From positions 36,368,001 to 36,432,000 of the forward strand of contig OX637394.1 in NCBI GenBank assembly GCA_951799425.1: DNA of 64,000 nt. The letters run 5' to 3'. This DNA is from Ilex aquifolium. Taxonomy: Eukaryota; Streptophyta; Magnoliopsida; Aquifoliales; Aquifoliaceae. Below are positions 11,623-23,477 of this stretch, one piece after another; within the stretch, counting starts at the first letter, position 1, and each line of letters starts with the position of its first letter. Both the position numbers and the translations under genes were made by a program. The notes beneath the pieces are model-generated. The model saw only the letters and a program-made list of their open reading frames with translations. It was not told the DNA's origin and made no database searches.

Positions 11623-13160
11623 GTGATTAACCCTAAAAAGTGTGTAAATGAATTAGGGTTTAGGGTTAATAAGGTGCATTAATTGAATTAAAATTTTTAG
11701 TTTAAATTGTATTGTGAATAATGTTTAATTTGTATATTTTTTAGGATTTCGTACGTAATTACAAGAACTTGGAAGAATAAAAGTGCGGAAGATGAACAAA
11801 AGAGGGAGGAAAGAATAAATTCAGCAAAAGACATGCACCATCCGGATGGTAAAAAACCATCCTAATGCCAGCAGAGTCAATAAGTCAACAAAGGATGCTG
11901 CATCCACAAAATCCAGAGACTTTATACTGTCTGGATGGTGGCCTAAACTGCCTCAACCGCTCCTCTTCTCCTACTGGTCCAATTGTGCAATAAAAGGCTC
12001 TAATTGGGTGATATGGGTATCTGTCACCTTGCACTGTCCCCTGGAGCCTATAAATAGGCTTGTTCCATCATTTTGAATGAGATTTTTTCCAAAGAAAGAA
12101 AGACAAAGTTAGAGAAGAAGAAACTCTGCTCTAAACACTTCTAAGCCATAAATTCTCTTCTTCTATATTTATTTTACATCCTTTTTACTTGGAGGGTTGA
12201 ACTTCTCTCATTTTTGTGCGCTAGCTAGTAATAAGAGTAAGGGTGTTTCAACTTTTTCTCGGGAAAGGATTTCTTGCATTGGTTTTATATTTACGTTGTA
12301 TTGTATTGGGATTATCTTACCCTTCTAGCTTGTCTATAGCAATGAAATATGAGTAGTCCATTTATACTCTTCAGTAAAGGGTGAAGACAAATGTAATGCT
12401 ATTTGTGTTATGAAAATGTCGATGTATTACCTATGCTTTAATGTCTATACCTCCCTTAATTGATGGATGATTTTTATTTCCGTTCGGTGTCGTATTACTA
12501 TATGCTCATGGTTACGAATACTGAGCTGAACTTATTGTTATATAATAGTTCATCTATAACTTATTACATACTTCATGCATGATCCAATGATGCACGTAGT
12601 TGAGATTTATGTTACAATTGGGAGATTAGTTATAGTCGGGTTAAATTTTTCCATAGCCAATGTTTTTGATTCAATGCATAAACCGAAACTCCGTCTTCAT
12701 TGAATTATCGACCTGCCAATCGAATATCTAAAGTAAACCTTTTAAATGGTTCACCTTCGGGTTTAGTAGGGTTATTTGGTTGTTGTACGGTGCATAGACC
12801 TTCCAGCTAACCTAGCCAATTGTTGTGATATGGTTCAATCTTTACATTAAACTTACCAGTTAACTTTCGTGAAATATGGAAGTTAATTGATGTAAGGTGG
12901 CATTTTCATAATCAAGCAATAAAATGCATGTTGGATCCCTGAAATAAAGAGTAGTCTTTTCAATTGTTGTAATCACAAGTTTAGTTTAAATATTTGTTTG
13001 TCAGCTCTAAGCTCACAATACAAGCTGTTGTAACGCACATTATGCGCACGACAATCTTACCTTTTTCTATTTTGAGTTCCTGCAGATAGCTTCTAGTGGG
13101 TTCAACCTTGGACTTAACCGAGTAATATTACAACTTGACCACTTATACTTGGTTGTATGA
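11623..13160 (+). repeat. F 3' LTR (Athila type)
   Basis: Begins TGATTAACCC, like the D LTR. Upstream of a TATA box (TATAAATA, 12049-12056) it has one perfect 14-base palindrome ACCATCCGGATGGT (11837-11850) and decayed copies near 11856 and 11930. Its end aligns with other Athila LTR ends (GGACTTAACCGAG..., CTTGACCACTTA). The right boundary near 13160 is approximate because the usual ATCA end is not seen. It interrupts the G envelope-position ORF. Confidence 0.8.
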
Positions 13161-13164
13161 TTAA

Positions 13165-13563
13165 GATGAGGTCCGCTCTAAGGGTAAGAGCAAGGCTACT
13201 CCTTCTACTTTTGCTGATTCTACTGAGATTGCCCCTACCTCTCGAGCTATTGTGCACCCGAGAGTTAGTAAGTAAGAGGAGATTTTAGGTAGTATTGAGA
13301 TTGAGGTGAGAGTTGCTAGACATTCTTAGGAGAGGGTGGAGTCGAAGGTAGACATGTGCATGAGGATTTTAAAGAGATTGTTTGAGGATGCTTTCTTGGG
13401 AGAGGCATTTCCAGGGGAGACTCTAGCACCTACTTCTAGGCTAGGGTCTACTCCTATTGATGCTACAACTCTCAGTGTGGCCATAGAGAGTAGTAGTGAG
13501 GAGGAAAATTCTGATGAAAAGGATGAGGATGATGATGAGGAGGGTGATGCCTCAGATTCCTAG
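13165..13563 (+). pseudogene. G envelope-position ORF, C-terminal part
   Basis: One frame from the F LTR junction to TAG 13561-13563, with two internal stops (TAA near 13273, TAG near 13328). A Lys/Ser-rich start is followed by a hydrophobic-helix segment (MRILKRLFEDAFLGEAFPGE) and an acidic tail rich in Asp, Glu and Ser. The H ORF has the same design: KIFERTFPREPL and an Asp/Glu tail. Its role is unknown; the position between pol and the polypurine tract makes it the envelope-position ORF. Confidence 0.65.
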
Positions 13564-13907
13564 TGATTAACCTTCGGACTTACTTTTGTTTTCTTGCCTA
13601 GTTGGTATATAGGTTTTAGAAGAATCTTAGGAAGTTTCTTATGGGTAGTAATAGCATAGTAAAAGAACCTTAAGTAGTAGGCTATTACATTTTTGTTCTT
13701 TTTGTACCCAAAAGCACAACACAGATATATATGAAGTCTTTTTTATTCTAGAGGTGTGCTTTAATTTATTTTGAGCATATGCATTTCAGTTTATAATACT
13801 TATTATATTATGGACTATGTTTTGGAATTTATCATATAGTATTAGGATTTTTATGTTTGTTTCTCTTTAGTTTGCTAAGGGACTTGAAAAGCCTAAATTA
13901 GGGGGTG
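13564..13907 (+). other. G 3' untranslated region and polypurine tract
   Basis: Non-coding, no repeat of note. It ends with AAGGGACTTGAAAAG (13878-13892), a diverged form of the ACTAGGGACTAG motif seen in other elements, then AAATTAGGGGGTG (13895-13907), the polypurine tract directly before an LTR starting TGATGAG. Confidence 0.75.
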
Positions 13908-15361
13908 TGATGAGAACATAATATTACATATTTTAGGTCTCATATCATTCATCTTAGCTATGTTAGCTATTTATTTCCCTTTTTTAGTTTAGTTTTATAT
14001 TTTATGTAGAATAATCGTGGTTATAGATGAATTAGTGTAAAAGCAAGGTTTTGCACACATTTTAAAGCTATGGAGGGCTTGGAGGATGAGTTAGGAGATA
14101 CACGAGTCAAGCAAAGGGCATTGAAAGTATAATTCAAGAAAAGGTCAGTGCTACCGGGAAGTCTTCTATCGGTGCAACAAGTAAAATTATATTCTACTAG
14201 TAGAAGTTCATTCCTACTGCTAGAAGTTAAACAGAGACCTTTGTTACCTGTAGGTTGGTAATTTTCTGTCGGTAGGTCTTAAATAGAAGTTTGCTCTACC
14301 AGTAGCTAAGAAGAGCTACTAGTCCGTGGAACATAGAGAGTAATTCTACTGGTAGATCGTTTTGTGCTTTTTACCGGTAGGTTAGTGTTTTCTACGGCGA
14401 GTACTCTTTTGGAAAGCTAATCTACTGGGATTGAAAAGGCCATGATTGGTGGATTAAAACAGGGGATATTCAACAGATGTTCTCCTATAAATACTCAAGC
14501 CTAACCTGATAGAAGGGAGACCAAAAATCATTGTTCAATCCATCGTTCTTCAGATGTTATTTCACCTAGGTTTAGAATTAGGGTTTCTCCTTTTCAAGAA
14601 TTTTCTCCATTTTTTTCAATTCCAAGCTTTGTTCTATTTCTAGTTCTTAAATTCTTGCAAAGTGATTACTTCTAATTCTCTTTGGTGAACGATTTATTTT
14701 CTTTGCAATTTAATTCAAGGTAATTTCTTTTACTCGCAATTTCAATTTAAGTTTATTTCTTGTTCAATTACAATAATGTTTTCTTTAATTACTTTTGTTT
14801 TCAATTTCATTATGAGTGAGTAGTTGTTTTTGGGTTTGATCGGATGAGGGAATCTCATCCGTGAATGGGGATTTTGACCTAAATTAGGGTTTTCAAAGAA
14901 TGAGTTATTTGGTTGTTTGAATAATTAAAGTTGAAAACACGTTCGATATTTATATCTTCTTACTTACCCGTAGACAGTTAAGTCTCGCACGGGTAATTCT
15001 TGGAATCACTATAATCGATCTGAATATAATTCTTTCAAAATTAGGTCAAATAATTTAAATACACAATTGTTACACTTGAGTGCGTTTGAGTACAATTTTG
15101 AGTGAATTATAAAGTTTGGGTCAAAATATCTATTCATGGTGAGATGAACATTGCCGAATAACTAGTCTTTTCTTTAATTGTTATTCCTTAGTTGATAAAT
15201 CCTTCAACCAATCTTCCAAAAATTCTGAGTTTTTATTTTTCTTTGGTAATCACCTTTTCAAACCACTCGTTTTCCTTGAGGAGATGACCTTGGTAAATTG
15301 ACGGTAATCTTCCTATGCTTGGGAAACCTTTGATATTTTACTCACCTTTGAGACACAAGCA
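13908..15361 (+). repeat. R4: G 3' LTR
   Basis: Starts TGATGAGAACATAA and ends ...ACACAAGCA. The end matches the terminus inferred for R2, whose plus-strand left end TGCTTGATTG is ...CAATCAAGCA in LTR sense. It shares CTTGAGGAGATGACCTTGG with R1-R3. It holds a palindrome array (14155-14395) followed by TATAAATA at 14486-14493. Length 1454 bases, shorter than R1-R3. The right flank TCTGG is element B. Confidence 0.8.
14155..14395 (+). repeat. Palindrome array in R4 (CTACCGGTAG type, decayed)
   Basis: Copies include CTACTAGTAG, CTACCAGTAG, CTACTGGTAG and TTACCGGTAG. Few keep the central CG. The array ends about 90 bases before the R4 TATA box. Confidence 0.8.
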
Positions 15362-16683
15362 TCTGGCATGTCCTCAAACACTCCACTATGTATAGGATCA
15401 TGTGCATGGTGCCTACAACCCCTAACTCCATTCCCACCTTGTGCTCTAGGCCCCCCCTCTTTGCAAAAGTGATGGCTTATGAGTCATTCCCTCAACATAA
15501 CCCTCATCATCTCCGAAAGAGTCCTCATATGGGATATGAGAGGTAGGCCCATAGGGGAATCAGTGTAACAATCGGTGGAATACAAGGCACAACAGGCAAC
15601 GGTGTATCTGCCTGAGCATCATCTCCTATAGCAACCGCCTCCTGTGAAGTTGTGCATGGTGATGCCGATGTAGGCATGCATGGAGAGGTCAGTGATATAA
15701 CTATATGTGTCTATAAGGAAGGGTCAATAGGTGGTGAAGTGTCATGATCAACAACAGGGACATCTGGTGTAGGTGGTGGACACGATCCGGTGGTGGAGGG
15801 GGACTAGACGTAGATAGTGGGTCTACGTGTGATGAGCTAGAAATAGTATCCATGGCCGATGAGGAGGTCTTTCCATGGGCTCGTGTCACCGTTGTTTGTC
15901 ATGGAATACGTATACCACGCGGAGGTGTAGGAACTAGTGGTGCAACTGGTGGCCACCTACTGTATGACGATGCATGTACAAGACGACGATGCTCAGGAAT
16001 AGTCGACAAACACTTGTAGCTAAAATCCCCGATTTGGTTCATAGCCGCCAAACAAGTACTCAAGTATGGCTGACCATTTACCGTATCATCTACTATGTGA
16101 TATATCTGTGTGAGAGTTTGCTCCTGCATAACAATACGATTATGGTATTAGTACAATATAAAGTGAAAAAAACTAACATGTTAATATTAAAAAACTATTT
16201 AGCAACACATACCAACAACTCGATGATACTAACGATGGGCTAGAAATAGATATCTGGCCGCATAATAGGTGGTCCAATAAGGAGACGAGTAATACATCTG
16301 TACCACTCAAAGTATAGATCAGTGGGATCCATCATACCAATTCAAGGCATGCCTGCAACAATTGTGCCCCGCCTGCGATCCTACATGTGGATGTAGCGCT
16401 GATGAGCAATACTCCAGTCATACACAGGCCTGCCACGCCGGTTAGTGGCATATAGCGCCCTATCCAAATCACACGTTGTTGGTATTGGCTATGTCAAACT
16501 AAACAGACTGAGAACAAAGTCTGGAAAATGCCACTCAACCACATCAAAACGTATAAGTGGTATCTGTCTTCTCCATTGATCATGCTCTAGAAGACAATAA
16601 TTAGGTAGGCTAACATATTCGTCGTGAAAGGCTGCCATATCATCTGCAATATAAGAATGTTAATGAAATTGTTATGGCACATC

Positions 16684-16980
16684 AAAAAAATAAAAAATTC
16701 GACATAGTCTCCCCTAAAACAAGGGAACATCCATAAACCAACCATAAAACAAGTTATCACACATCAAAAATGAAAAAAAAATTAAACAAAAAAATAAACA
16801 TAGTCTCCCCTAAAAATAGGAACATAGAAATCTATGTACCTGTTTAATATTTTAACAAAACATTCATAAATCATCCATAAAACAAGTTACGACACATCAA
16901 TAATGAAAAAAAAAATATCGACAGAGTCTCCCCTAAAAGTAGGAACCCAAAAATTTATGCACATGTTTTACATTTTAACA
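16684..16980. repeat. Intronic minisatellite in the mobile-domain pseudogene
   Basis: About two and a half units of roughly 115 bases, each with AGTCTCCCCTAAAA, AGGAACA and an ATCCATAAAACAAGTTA block. It lies between two exons of the mobile-domain pseudogene and has no coding potential. Confidence 0.75.
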
Positions 16981-18342
16981 AACCAACCATAAAGCAATCA
17001 TAATTCATCCACATACACCATTCACCATGAAACCATCAACCAAAAAACCAACCATCAACCATAAAATAATACAAAAAACTTGAGCACATTGGTCGAAGTG
17101 TTATTATACCTACTCATCCCGCATCTGGTCCGACTGATCTCTATAATGTTTGAGAACATGTGTAGCAGTGTGTTGCACTGATAATGCGACATCCCAACTG
17201 TAACACAAAAAAAAATATATTATTTAGCAATATTTACAAGTAACAAATGACTCTTTTAACTGTGTATTTATTTACCTACACCTATGAGAGCCTGCAGTCA
17301 ACACATCCAGTGCATCGACATGTGGTAGAGGTGCATCATGTGGTGCATCTTGTGCACCATCCACATCATCATGTGGTGCTCCCTCCTTTGCATGTAACTT
17401 TGCTCTATCAACTGCAGGAACACATGGGAGAAATCTCTGGGACAGATGTGTGCTAAGTGCTCCCATGCCCACAACTATATAATTTATAGGAATATTATCA
17501 TCAAAAGTACACATATCACATTGACAATGTATTTATACTAACAAATGTAAAACTTACATGATTGTCAAAGTATACCTTAAGCAGAATAAGCAGGCCATCG
17601 ATGTCCTTAACATCACGTCTAGTCGCGACGCACATCTCTCAGTAGAGCTAAGCCAATGTTGTGCTAAACCAACCATAAACCAACCATAAAGCAATCATAA
17701 TTCATCCACATACACCATTCACCACGAAACCATCAACCATAAAATAATACAGAAAACTTGAGCACATTGGTCAAAGTGTTATTTTACCTACTCATCCCGC
17801 ACCTGGTGCGACTGATCTCTATAATGTTTGAGAACATGTGTAGGAGTGTGTTGCACTGATAATGCGACATCCCAACTGTAACACAAAAAAAGTATATTAT
17901 TTAGCAATATTTACAAGTAACAAATGACTCTTTTAACTGTGTATTTATTTACCTACACCTATGAGAGCCTGCAGCCAACACATCCAGTGGATCGACATGC
18001 GGTAAAGGTGCATCATGTGGTGCATCTTGTGCACCATCCACATCATCATGAGGTGCTCCCTCCTTTGCAGTAACTTTGCTCCATCAACTGCAGGAACACG
18101 TGGGAGAAATCTCTGGGATAGATGTGTGCTAAGTGCTCCCATGCCCACAACTATATAATTTATAGGAATATTATCATAAGAAGTACACGTATCACATTGA
18201 CAATGTATTTATACTAACAAATGTAAAAATTATATGATTGTCAAAGTATACCTGAAGCAGAACAAGCAGGCCATCGATGTCCTTAGCATCACGTCTAGTT
18301 GCGACGCACATCTCTCAGTAGATCCAAGCCAATGTTGTGCTA
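16981..18342. repeat. Tandem duplication of about 0.68 kb covering mobile-domain exons
   Basis: Unit 1 is about 16981-17666 and unit 2 about 17678-18342. Both start AACCAACCATAAAGCAATCA and end AGCCAATGTTGTGCTA, and each carries the ATRRDAKDIDGLL exon end, the intron and the WAWEHL exon. The joint is a run of AACCAACCAT repeats, which could have mediated unequal crossing over. Copies differ at scattered sites. Confidence 0.92.
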
Positions 18343-18889
18343 CCCCAACTGCAATGCCTGACAATAATAAGATCCATGAGCAAGGGAAGTGCATGAGCTT
18401 AACCTTTCTCGATGACTTGTCTATGAACAAATACTCTCCAATCAATAGCTTGATTTATGCTCTGGCATAACATGCTATGAAATCCTTTGTAGTGTCGACT
18501 GGGACTCCTCCATCCAAATGGTCTCTCAACGCACTGAGTCTGAGGAAAGAATGCTCGATAGCTCTTGCAGCAGGAGTAAAACCAAGCAACTGCTGACAAA
18601 TTATTGGCCATGTCATCCCCTTTAAAAAACTATCCCTGCCACAATAAGAATTGTAACATCCTATAGTGCAATAGTAGACTCAAGCACGGGAAAGTGTAAC
18701 GTGTGTTTCTTAACATGCCACCTTTGCACTAGAGCTGTGATGCGATGCCAATCGAAGCACTTCGACATGACCTTGTACACACCGTAAAAACCCGTTGTAA
18801 GGACGAACTTCGACACGACCTTGGCTCTTGGTTTACCGTGCCCATGTTCCTTCTTTTGGGAATTTTCACTCAAGGGGTATGGTTTTGGA

Positions 18890-19350
18890 TTTGAGGGGTT
18901 TTGGGTGAAAATGTGGAAATTCCAATCAGTGAAAAGTGAGAAAAGTGGATGAAAAAAGGGATTGGGTGGACAAGTTTGATGATAGAATGAATGGGTAAAG
19001 GTTTTTCTAGGCTTGGCTAGGTTTTCCGAGACCTAGGGTATGAGTTTTGAAGGCTAGGATTTGAAAAATTAAGTGGAGGGGGCATTTCTAATTTTTATAC
19101 CCCGACACAATATGTTCGGATGAGGTTTTGCGTTCGAATGCCAGTTAATTTTTTTTTTGAATTCATGTTCGAACGTAGGTTGCGTTCGAGCCCCATTAGC
19201 TCTTAGTATCTTGTCTTTGACAAAACTTCTCAAACTCCTGAGATGCTATAACCAAAGGGCGTTCGAACGCCAATCCCCAAACAATTTTTTTTTCTTTTTT
19301 CAAAAATCTTTTTCTTTTTAAGGAAATATGTAAAATTAATATTTTTAAAA
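18890..19350 (-). promoter_or_regulatory. Leader/promoter of the mobile-domain pseudogene with GTTCGAAC palindromes
   Basis: On the minus strand: palindromes GGCGTTCGAACGCC (19258-19271), ATGTTCGAACGT (19165-19176) and decayed copies near 19131 and 19182, then a TATA box (TATAAAAAT, 19091-19099), then a CA/CT-rich leader of about 220 bases to ATG 18873. The layout parallels the leader of the A envelope-position ORF (43711-44169). Confidence 0.65.
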
Positions 19351-19721
19351 CAAAACCCAATATATATATAATAAAGCAGCTAGATTTCTTTGCCTTTAGC
19401 TTTTTGCGGCTCATATTGCTTGACGATTATTGATACGACAATCCTAATTGGACTTTCATTCTTTGTACAACTCTAAGACTCTCATCTCTCATATAACTCT
19501 CTCTTTTTTATCTCATATTCACTCTATTTCTCTATCCCATACTCCTATCTCTCATATGTTTTAAAATTTAAATATACTCTCTCATCTCTTATATAACTCT
19601 CTTTCTTTCTCTCTCTCTCTCTCATATTCCTATCTCTTTTGTTTATTTTAAGATTATTAATCTAACGATATTAATTTATCCTTAAATTTCTTTTCTCGCC
19701 CATGCACAAGCCTCTCGTGAG

Positions 19722-19884
19722 AGGACTATACTTTTTTGAGTAGATTTAAAAACTAGACTTGATAATCCCAACCATTGAATAGGTAGCGGGTCCCAATAAA
19801 TGTTGGGACCCACAGTAAAACTAATGGTTATAATTATCAAGTCAAGTTTTTAAGTCTACTTTTTAAGTCCATGTAGCATTGCTC
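19722..19884. mobile_element. MITE / foldback element
   Basis: Inverted arms: AGTAGATTTAAAAACTAGAC (from 19738) pairs with the reverse complement of GTCAAGTTTTTAAGTCTACT (to 19860). The centre has a perfect 9-bp stem GGGTCCCAA...TTGGGACCC (19788-19811). The right outer end ...GTCCATGTAGCATTGCTCT has only a weak partner on the left, so the exact ends are approximate. Almost the whole unit can fold into one hairpin. Confidence 0.75.
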
Positions 19885-19899
19885 TATTTTTTTTTTATT

Positions 19900-21876
19900 T
19901 CTTATACGTCTATGTCTCTTTTATGGAAACTCTCTATCTCTCTTCATCCCCATTCAGGCCCTAATTAAATACACTCAAAATCAATCGCCTCTCTCTCACT
20001 CTGACCTCTTGGCAAGACCCAACGACCAGCTATAATCCAACAATAATTTGTTATGTTTTATGGGTGGCTTTGCTGCGATATTGATGAGTTTGAATGTAAT
20101 TTTTGGTATTCTCTATATGTAATTTTTCGTCTCTATTTTTTGTTGGTATTATTGTTGTAATGGTTTAACGGAATTCAAAGTTTTTTTATCTTTGGTAAAT
20201 CTAAAAAAAAAAAAAAATGTTTTGTGTTCACTGTGTATAACTGAATCTCCTCATTCTTTGATCCCCCCTGTTTTTCTCTCTCCCACTCTCTCATCATCTT
20301 TATTATCCCAGCGACAAACCTTGTCGTCGACACCCAGCGACCACCAGTAACTCCACCAACCATTCACCGGATCACCACCCCTCTACCAACTATTGCCTTA
20401 GCCCTCTTTCCTCATCTGCCCTCAACCGTAAACAACCAAAACCCAACCACCAGGTATGTTTCCCCCCTTCCACTATCTCTCCAACTCTTTCTGCTCCTAT
20501 AACACCCACACCCACCAGCAACACCGATAGGTATCTCCTTCTTACTATCTCATTCTCTCTCTTATTTCTCTTTGTCCTCTCTTTCCCCTTTCTCTCATTC
20601 GACAGCCAATGACACATGGTATTTGGTATTGATTTGCTCTTAATCGGAATGCACGTGAAGTATTTGTTGAAATGCCTATAAAAATATTGTATACTCTTTT
20701 GTTTGATATGAATTTTTGTGGGTATAATTGATTTAATTTATGTTCCTCTTTGATGGTTTTTGTTTGATTTTGGCAATTATTTTTGTGGCATTCATTAGAT
20801 TCCTTTAACTGGGTTTTGATTATTTTTTCACTTTGTAGGATTTCAGGTTTGTCACTGATAGTATAGTTTTGGTTAGCGTAGTCTCAATTATCAACGTTGA
20901 CGGGAAAAATCTTCATTTTGTGGACTTGGATTTATTATTTGTCATCTCTATTTTTTAAGTTGTTGATTTTTTAAAGCAACATTTTCAATTGCGGTCACAT
21001 ACTATATTTTTGGACCTTAAATGTAAATGCTCTCATGCTTGATGCAAGTTATAATTTATGTAGAAAATGGAAGGGTGCATTGACATCTACAACTTTAGTG
21101 ATGAGGAATTTGGCAGTTTGAAGTGGAGTTGGCAAAGTAGTTCTACCTAGGGCGCAAAGGTGGTCTTTTGGAGGAGGGATCGAAAGATGGGCACATTGGT
21201 TCTATCTCCATGTAGTCACTTTGATGGGGTCCATGTTAGAGAGAAGTACCTCTCAAGTCTCAACAAAGGAAAAAAACAAAGATTTGAAATGGTTTTGTGA
21301 CTTTGATTTGAAGAAATTGTGACAATTGCTATTTATCTCAACTGTGCGTAGATTATGTTTAACATAGGATTGATAGATATAAATTTAGTCAATATTTCAG
21401 TAGTTTAGGATTTTCATTCTACATCATCCAATCTAGGTTAAGCCAAATTTCAATTTTTTTTTGTATAATTTTTCTCTACCTTGACTAAAGTATAGAACTC
21501 AATAGTTGGGATTTGACACATAAATTAAACTCTTATATATTTTTTTCTTGCTATTGTCTTTTTATGTAGAATTTATTTTGATATAGATGTGGGCTATAGA
21601 TATATGGGTGATTGTCTTTTTTAGGAAATAGTTATTGTGTTCTCAAGTGTTGATCCGAAAGCAATAGTACATAGCTTGCATAAAGTGGGGCAACCAAGAG
21701 TACAAAGTTCTCCAAATGATTTGAGTGTCATGAAGAATGGATAGAATATTGATCTCTACAACGGAAGCATGATATTGGTAATTGCATGAAAAAACTTGCT
21801 TCTTCATCCATTGTTTTTGTTTAGATTGTGATTAGTTGTGTTAGATTGTACTCTAATGTCTATTTAGTGTATTTCA

Positions 21877-21943
<67 letters not shown>

Positions 21944-22460
21944 TTTGGGTAGAAAATGAGAAAGACCTTATGGAGTATGGCAATCTGCTCGAATTAGTGA
22001 AACCCAAGAACCAATGATTCTCTAAGAATACTAAAGATTTCGCTAAAAGCTCCACCACACAGACAAACACACATATCTCATTCTCAGACCATATGGGATG
22101 TGATTATCCTTCAAGGTCAATTGTTTGATGTGGGGTTTTGTTTAAATTTCCTTCCTACATGATAAATTTTTATATATGTGTTTGAAATATAACTTCTTGA
22201 TGTCTATGTTAGTGTACTTTTTCACTATATATCTCTCTCTAATTAAATGTTTTTTTTTATGAGAATCTTGATATGGGTTTTGTAAAATTGTTTTATAATT
22301 TTCTTTCATATATTTTAAGTTCTATATTATGCACATGATGATTTTGCATATAACCAATTTTCTTTTCTTTTTCTTTATTTTCTTTTCAGAAGCCTCCCAA
22401 TATTCAAGTGCATAAGGAGAATAATGAAATTAAAGTTGGTGTTGAATAGTCACAAAAAGC
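19900..22460 (+). pseudogene. Exon-like blocks of an unidentified gene inside the Helitron-like segment
   Basis: A CT-rich leader (19920-20455) ends at a donor-like ACCAG/GTATGT. Later blocks follow acceptor-like sites: near 20838 (TTTGTAG/G), a block from ATG 21067 reading IYNFSDEEFGSLKWSW before an in-frame TAG, a block after TTTTTTAG near 21624, and a final block after TTTTCAG at 22390 ending in TAG near 22450. I do not recognise the product. The pattern is what a captured and decayed host gene fragment would look like. A random set of splice-like sites cannot be excluded. Confidence 0.3.
21879..21936. repeat. (TA)n microsatellite
   Basis: Uninterrupted TA repeat followed by a T run. No other content. 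Confidence 0.95.
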
Positions 22461-23265
22461 CTAGAAACAATACTGGTGGCTTCTTCTAAAGAACAAACTC
22501 TCTTCTCCCTCATTAGTCTACTTGGGTGACGTGTGTGTTTTGAGTTTTAATTTTCATATGGAAAAATGTGTTTGTTCTGAATTTTTTGAGTTCGCATGAT
22601 AAGTGTACTATTTTAGTTTTTTTCCCTAGTTTAAGGAAGCACAAGTTTGTATCTCTATTTTCCTGTGCATTGGTATGTATGTTTTAATGTGTCTTTATAT
22701 GATGTATTTGATAATTGTGAGATTTTCTAAGGTTTTTCTTCATTTTCATTTGGATTTAGATTTTCGTTTGTTTGTTTAATAATGTGCGGATTCCTGGTGG
22801 TATGACGATGCACATTATTCGATTTGTGAGTTGTTTCATTATTTGCATTTGGAATGTTCCATATCAATTTGATGGGGTTAGGTTAGGATTTCCTTGATTC
22901 GATATTATCTTCTTTTAGTTTTTTCATTTGTTTTTCGGGTCATCATCTATGTTTATATTTTTGAATTGAACTCTTTATGATTAATATTACAATTAGTGAA
23001 ACTCAAAATCAATATAAAGGTTGGTACTTTTATTGAAAAATTGTATTATGAGACATGGTCTGCCATGAAGAATAAGTATTTTTCTAATTGGTTGGATCAC
23101 TGTTGAATTGAATTTGGTTTGATTGAATTGAGATGAAACATTAGAGAAAAGGAAATAAAATAACTTAATTTATTTAAAATTGCATGATTTAGAAAACAAA
23201 AGAAATTATTGATATAGAATATTTATATTATACAACTAGGCCTTGATTTTTTTTGTATTATATAA
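22461..23265. other. AT-rich tail of the Helitron-like segment
   Basis: No convincing ORF, RNA gene or repeat is seen; plain AT-rich sequence up to the terminal hairpin. Confidence 0.5.
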
Positions 23266-23477
23266 GTGCCTTCAGGCACGGGCAATCACTAGTATATATA
23301 TATTTTATATACACATTTACATTTTTACATTAGGGCATTCAAACTATCGACCTCCATTCCCTCGAGACGGACTTTTAACCATCTCGGCTGGACCCACAAG
23401 TCCAAACGGTTTTGCTAAAAGTATATTAATATCTCTTACCTATGCTCAACATAGCAAAGACAATTTTTAATCTAATT

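Larger units (their letters stand above)
15362..18873 (-). pseudogene. Plant mobile domain (MAIN-like/PP7-long-form-like) pseudogene
   Basis: Minus strand. Residues visible include LVQRWHVKKHTLHFPVLEST, GEYLFIDKSSRKVKLMHFP, CSWGS, ATRRDAKDIDGLL and LWAWEHLAHIYPRDF; this order is diagnostic of the plant mobile domain. A downstream exon holds ALYATNRRGRPVYDW and FEWYRCITRLL, also family-typical. Exons are separated by introns with GT...AG ends: donor CAG/GTATAC at 18252/18251, acceptor AG/TTGTGG at 18150. Many in-frame stops (at least four TAGs in the 16640-16200 exon) and frameshifts show decay. The last exon (about 16130-15701) is Pro/Ser-rich. MAIN and MAIL1 relatives act in silencing and meristem maintenance in Arabidopsis, and the domain is frequent in transposons. 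This copy sits in the envelope position of B. Confidence 0.85.
19357..23292 (+). mobile_element. Helitron-like segment (3' end clear, 5' end uncertain)
   Basis: The right end has the Helitron signature: hairpin GTGCCTTCAGGCAC (23266-23279), nine bases, then CTAG (23289-23292) followed by a host T. The left end is not certain; ATATATATATAATAAAGC near 19360 resembles plant Helitron 5' ends but lacks a clean leading TC. The interior contains a MITE, a CT-rich leader and exon-like blocks. It separates the Cys-rich ORF of B from the array leader of B. No RepHel ORF is seen, so it would be non-autonomous. Confidence 0.5.

Noticed and set aside
7894..13160. Treating the two F-type LTR parts as a confirmed LTR pair
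   Set aside because: They differ noticeably along their shared length and at their ends, and no primer site follows the first, so they may be two different elements; kept as tentative only.
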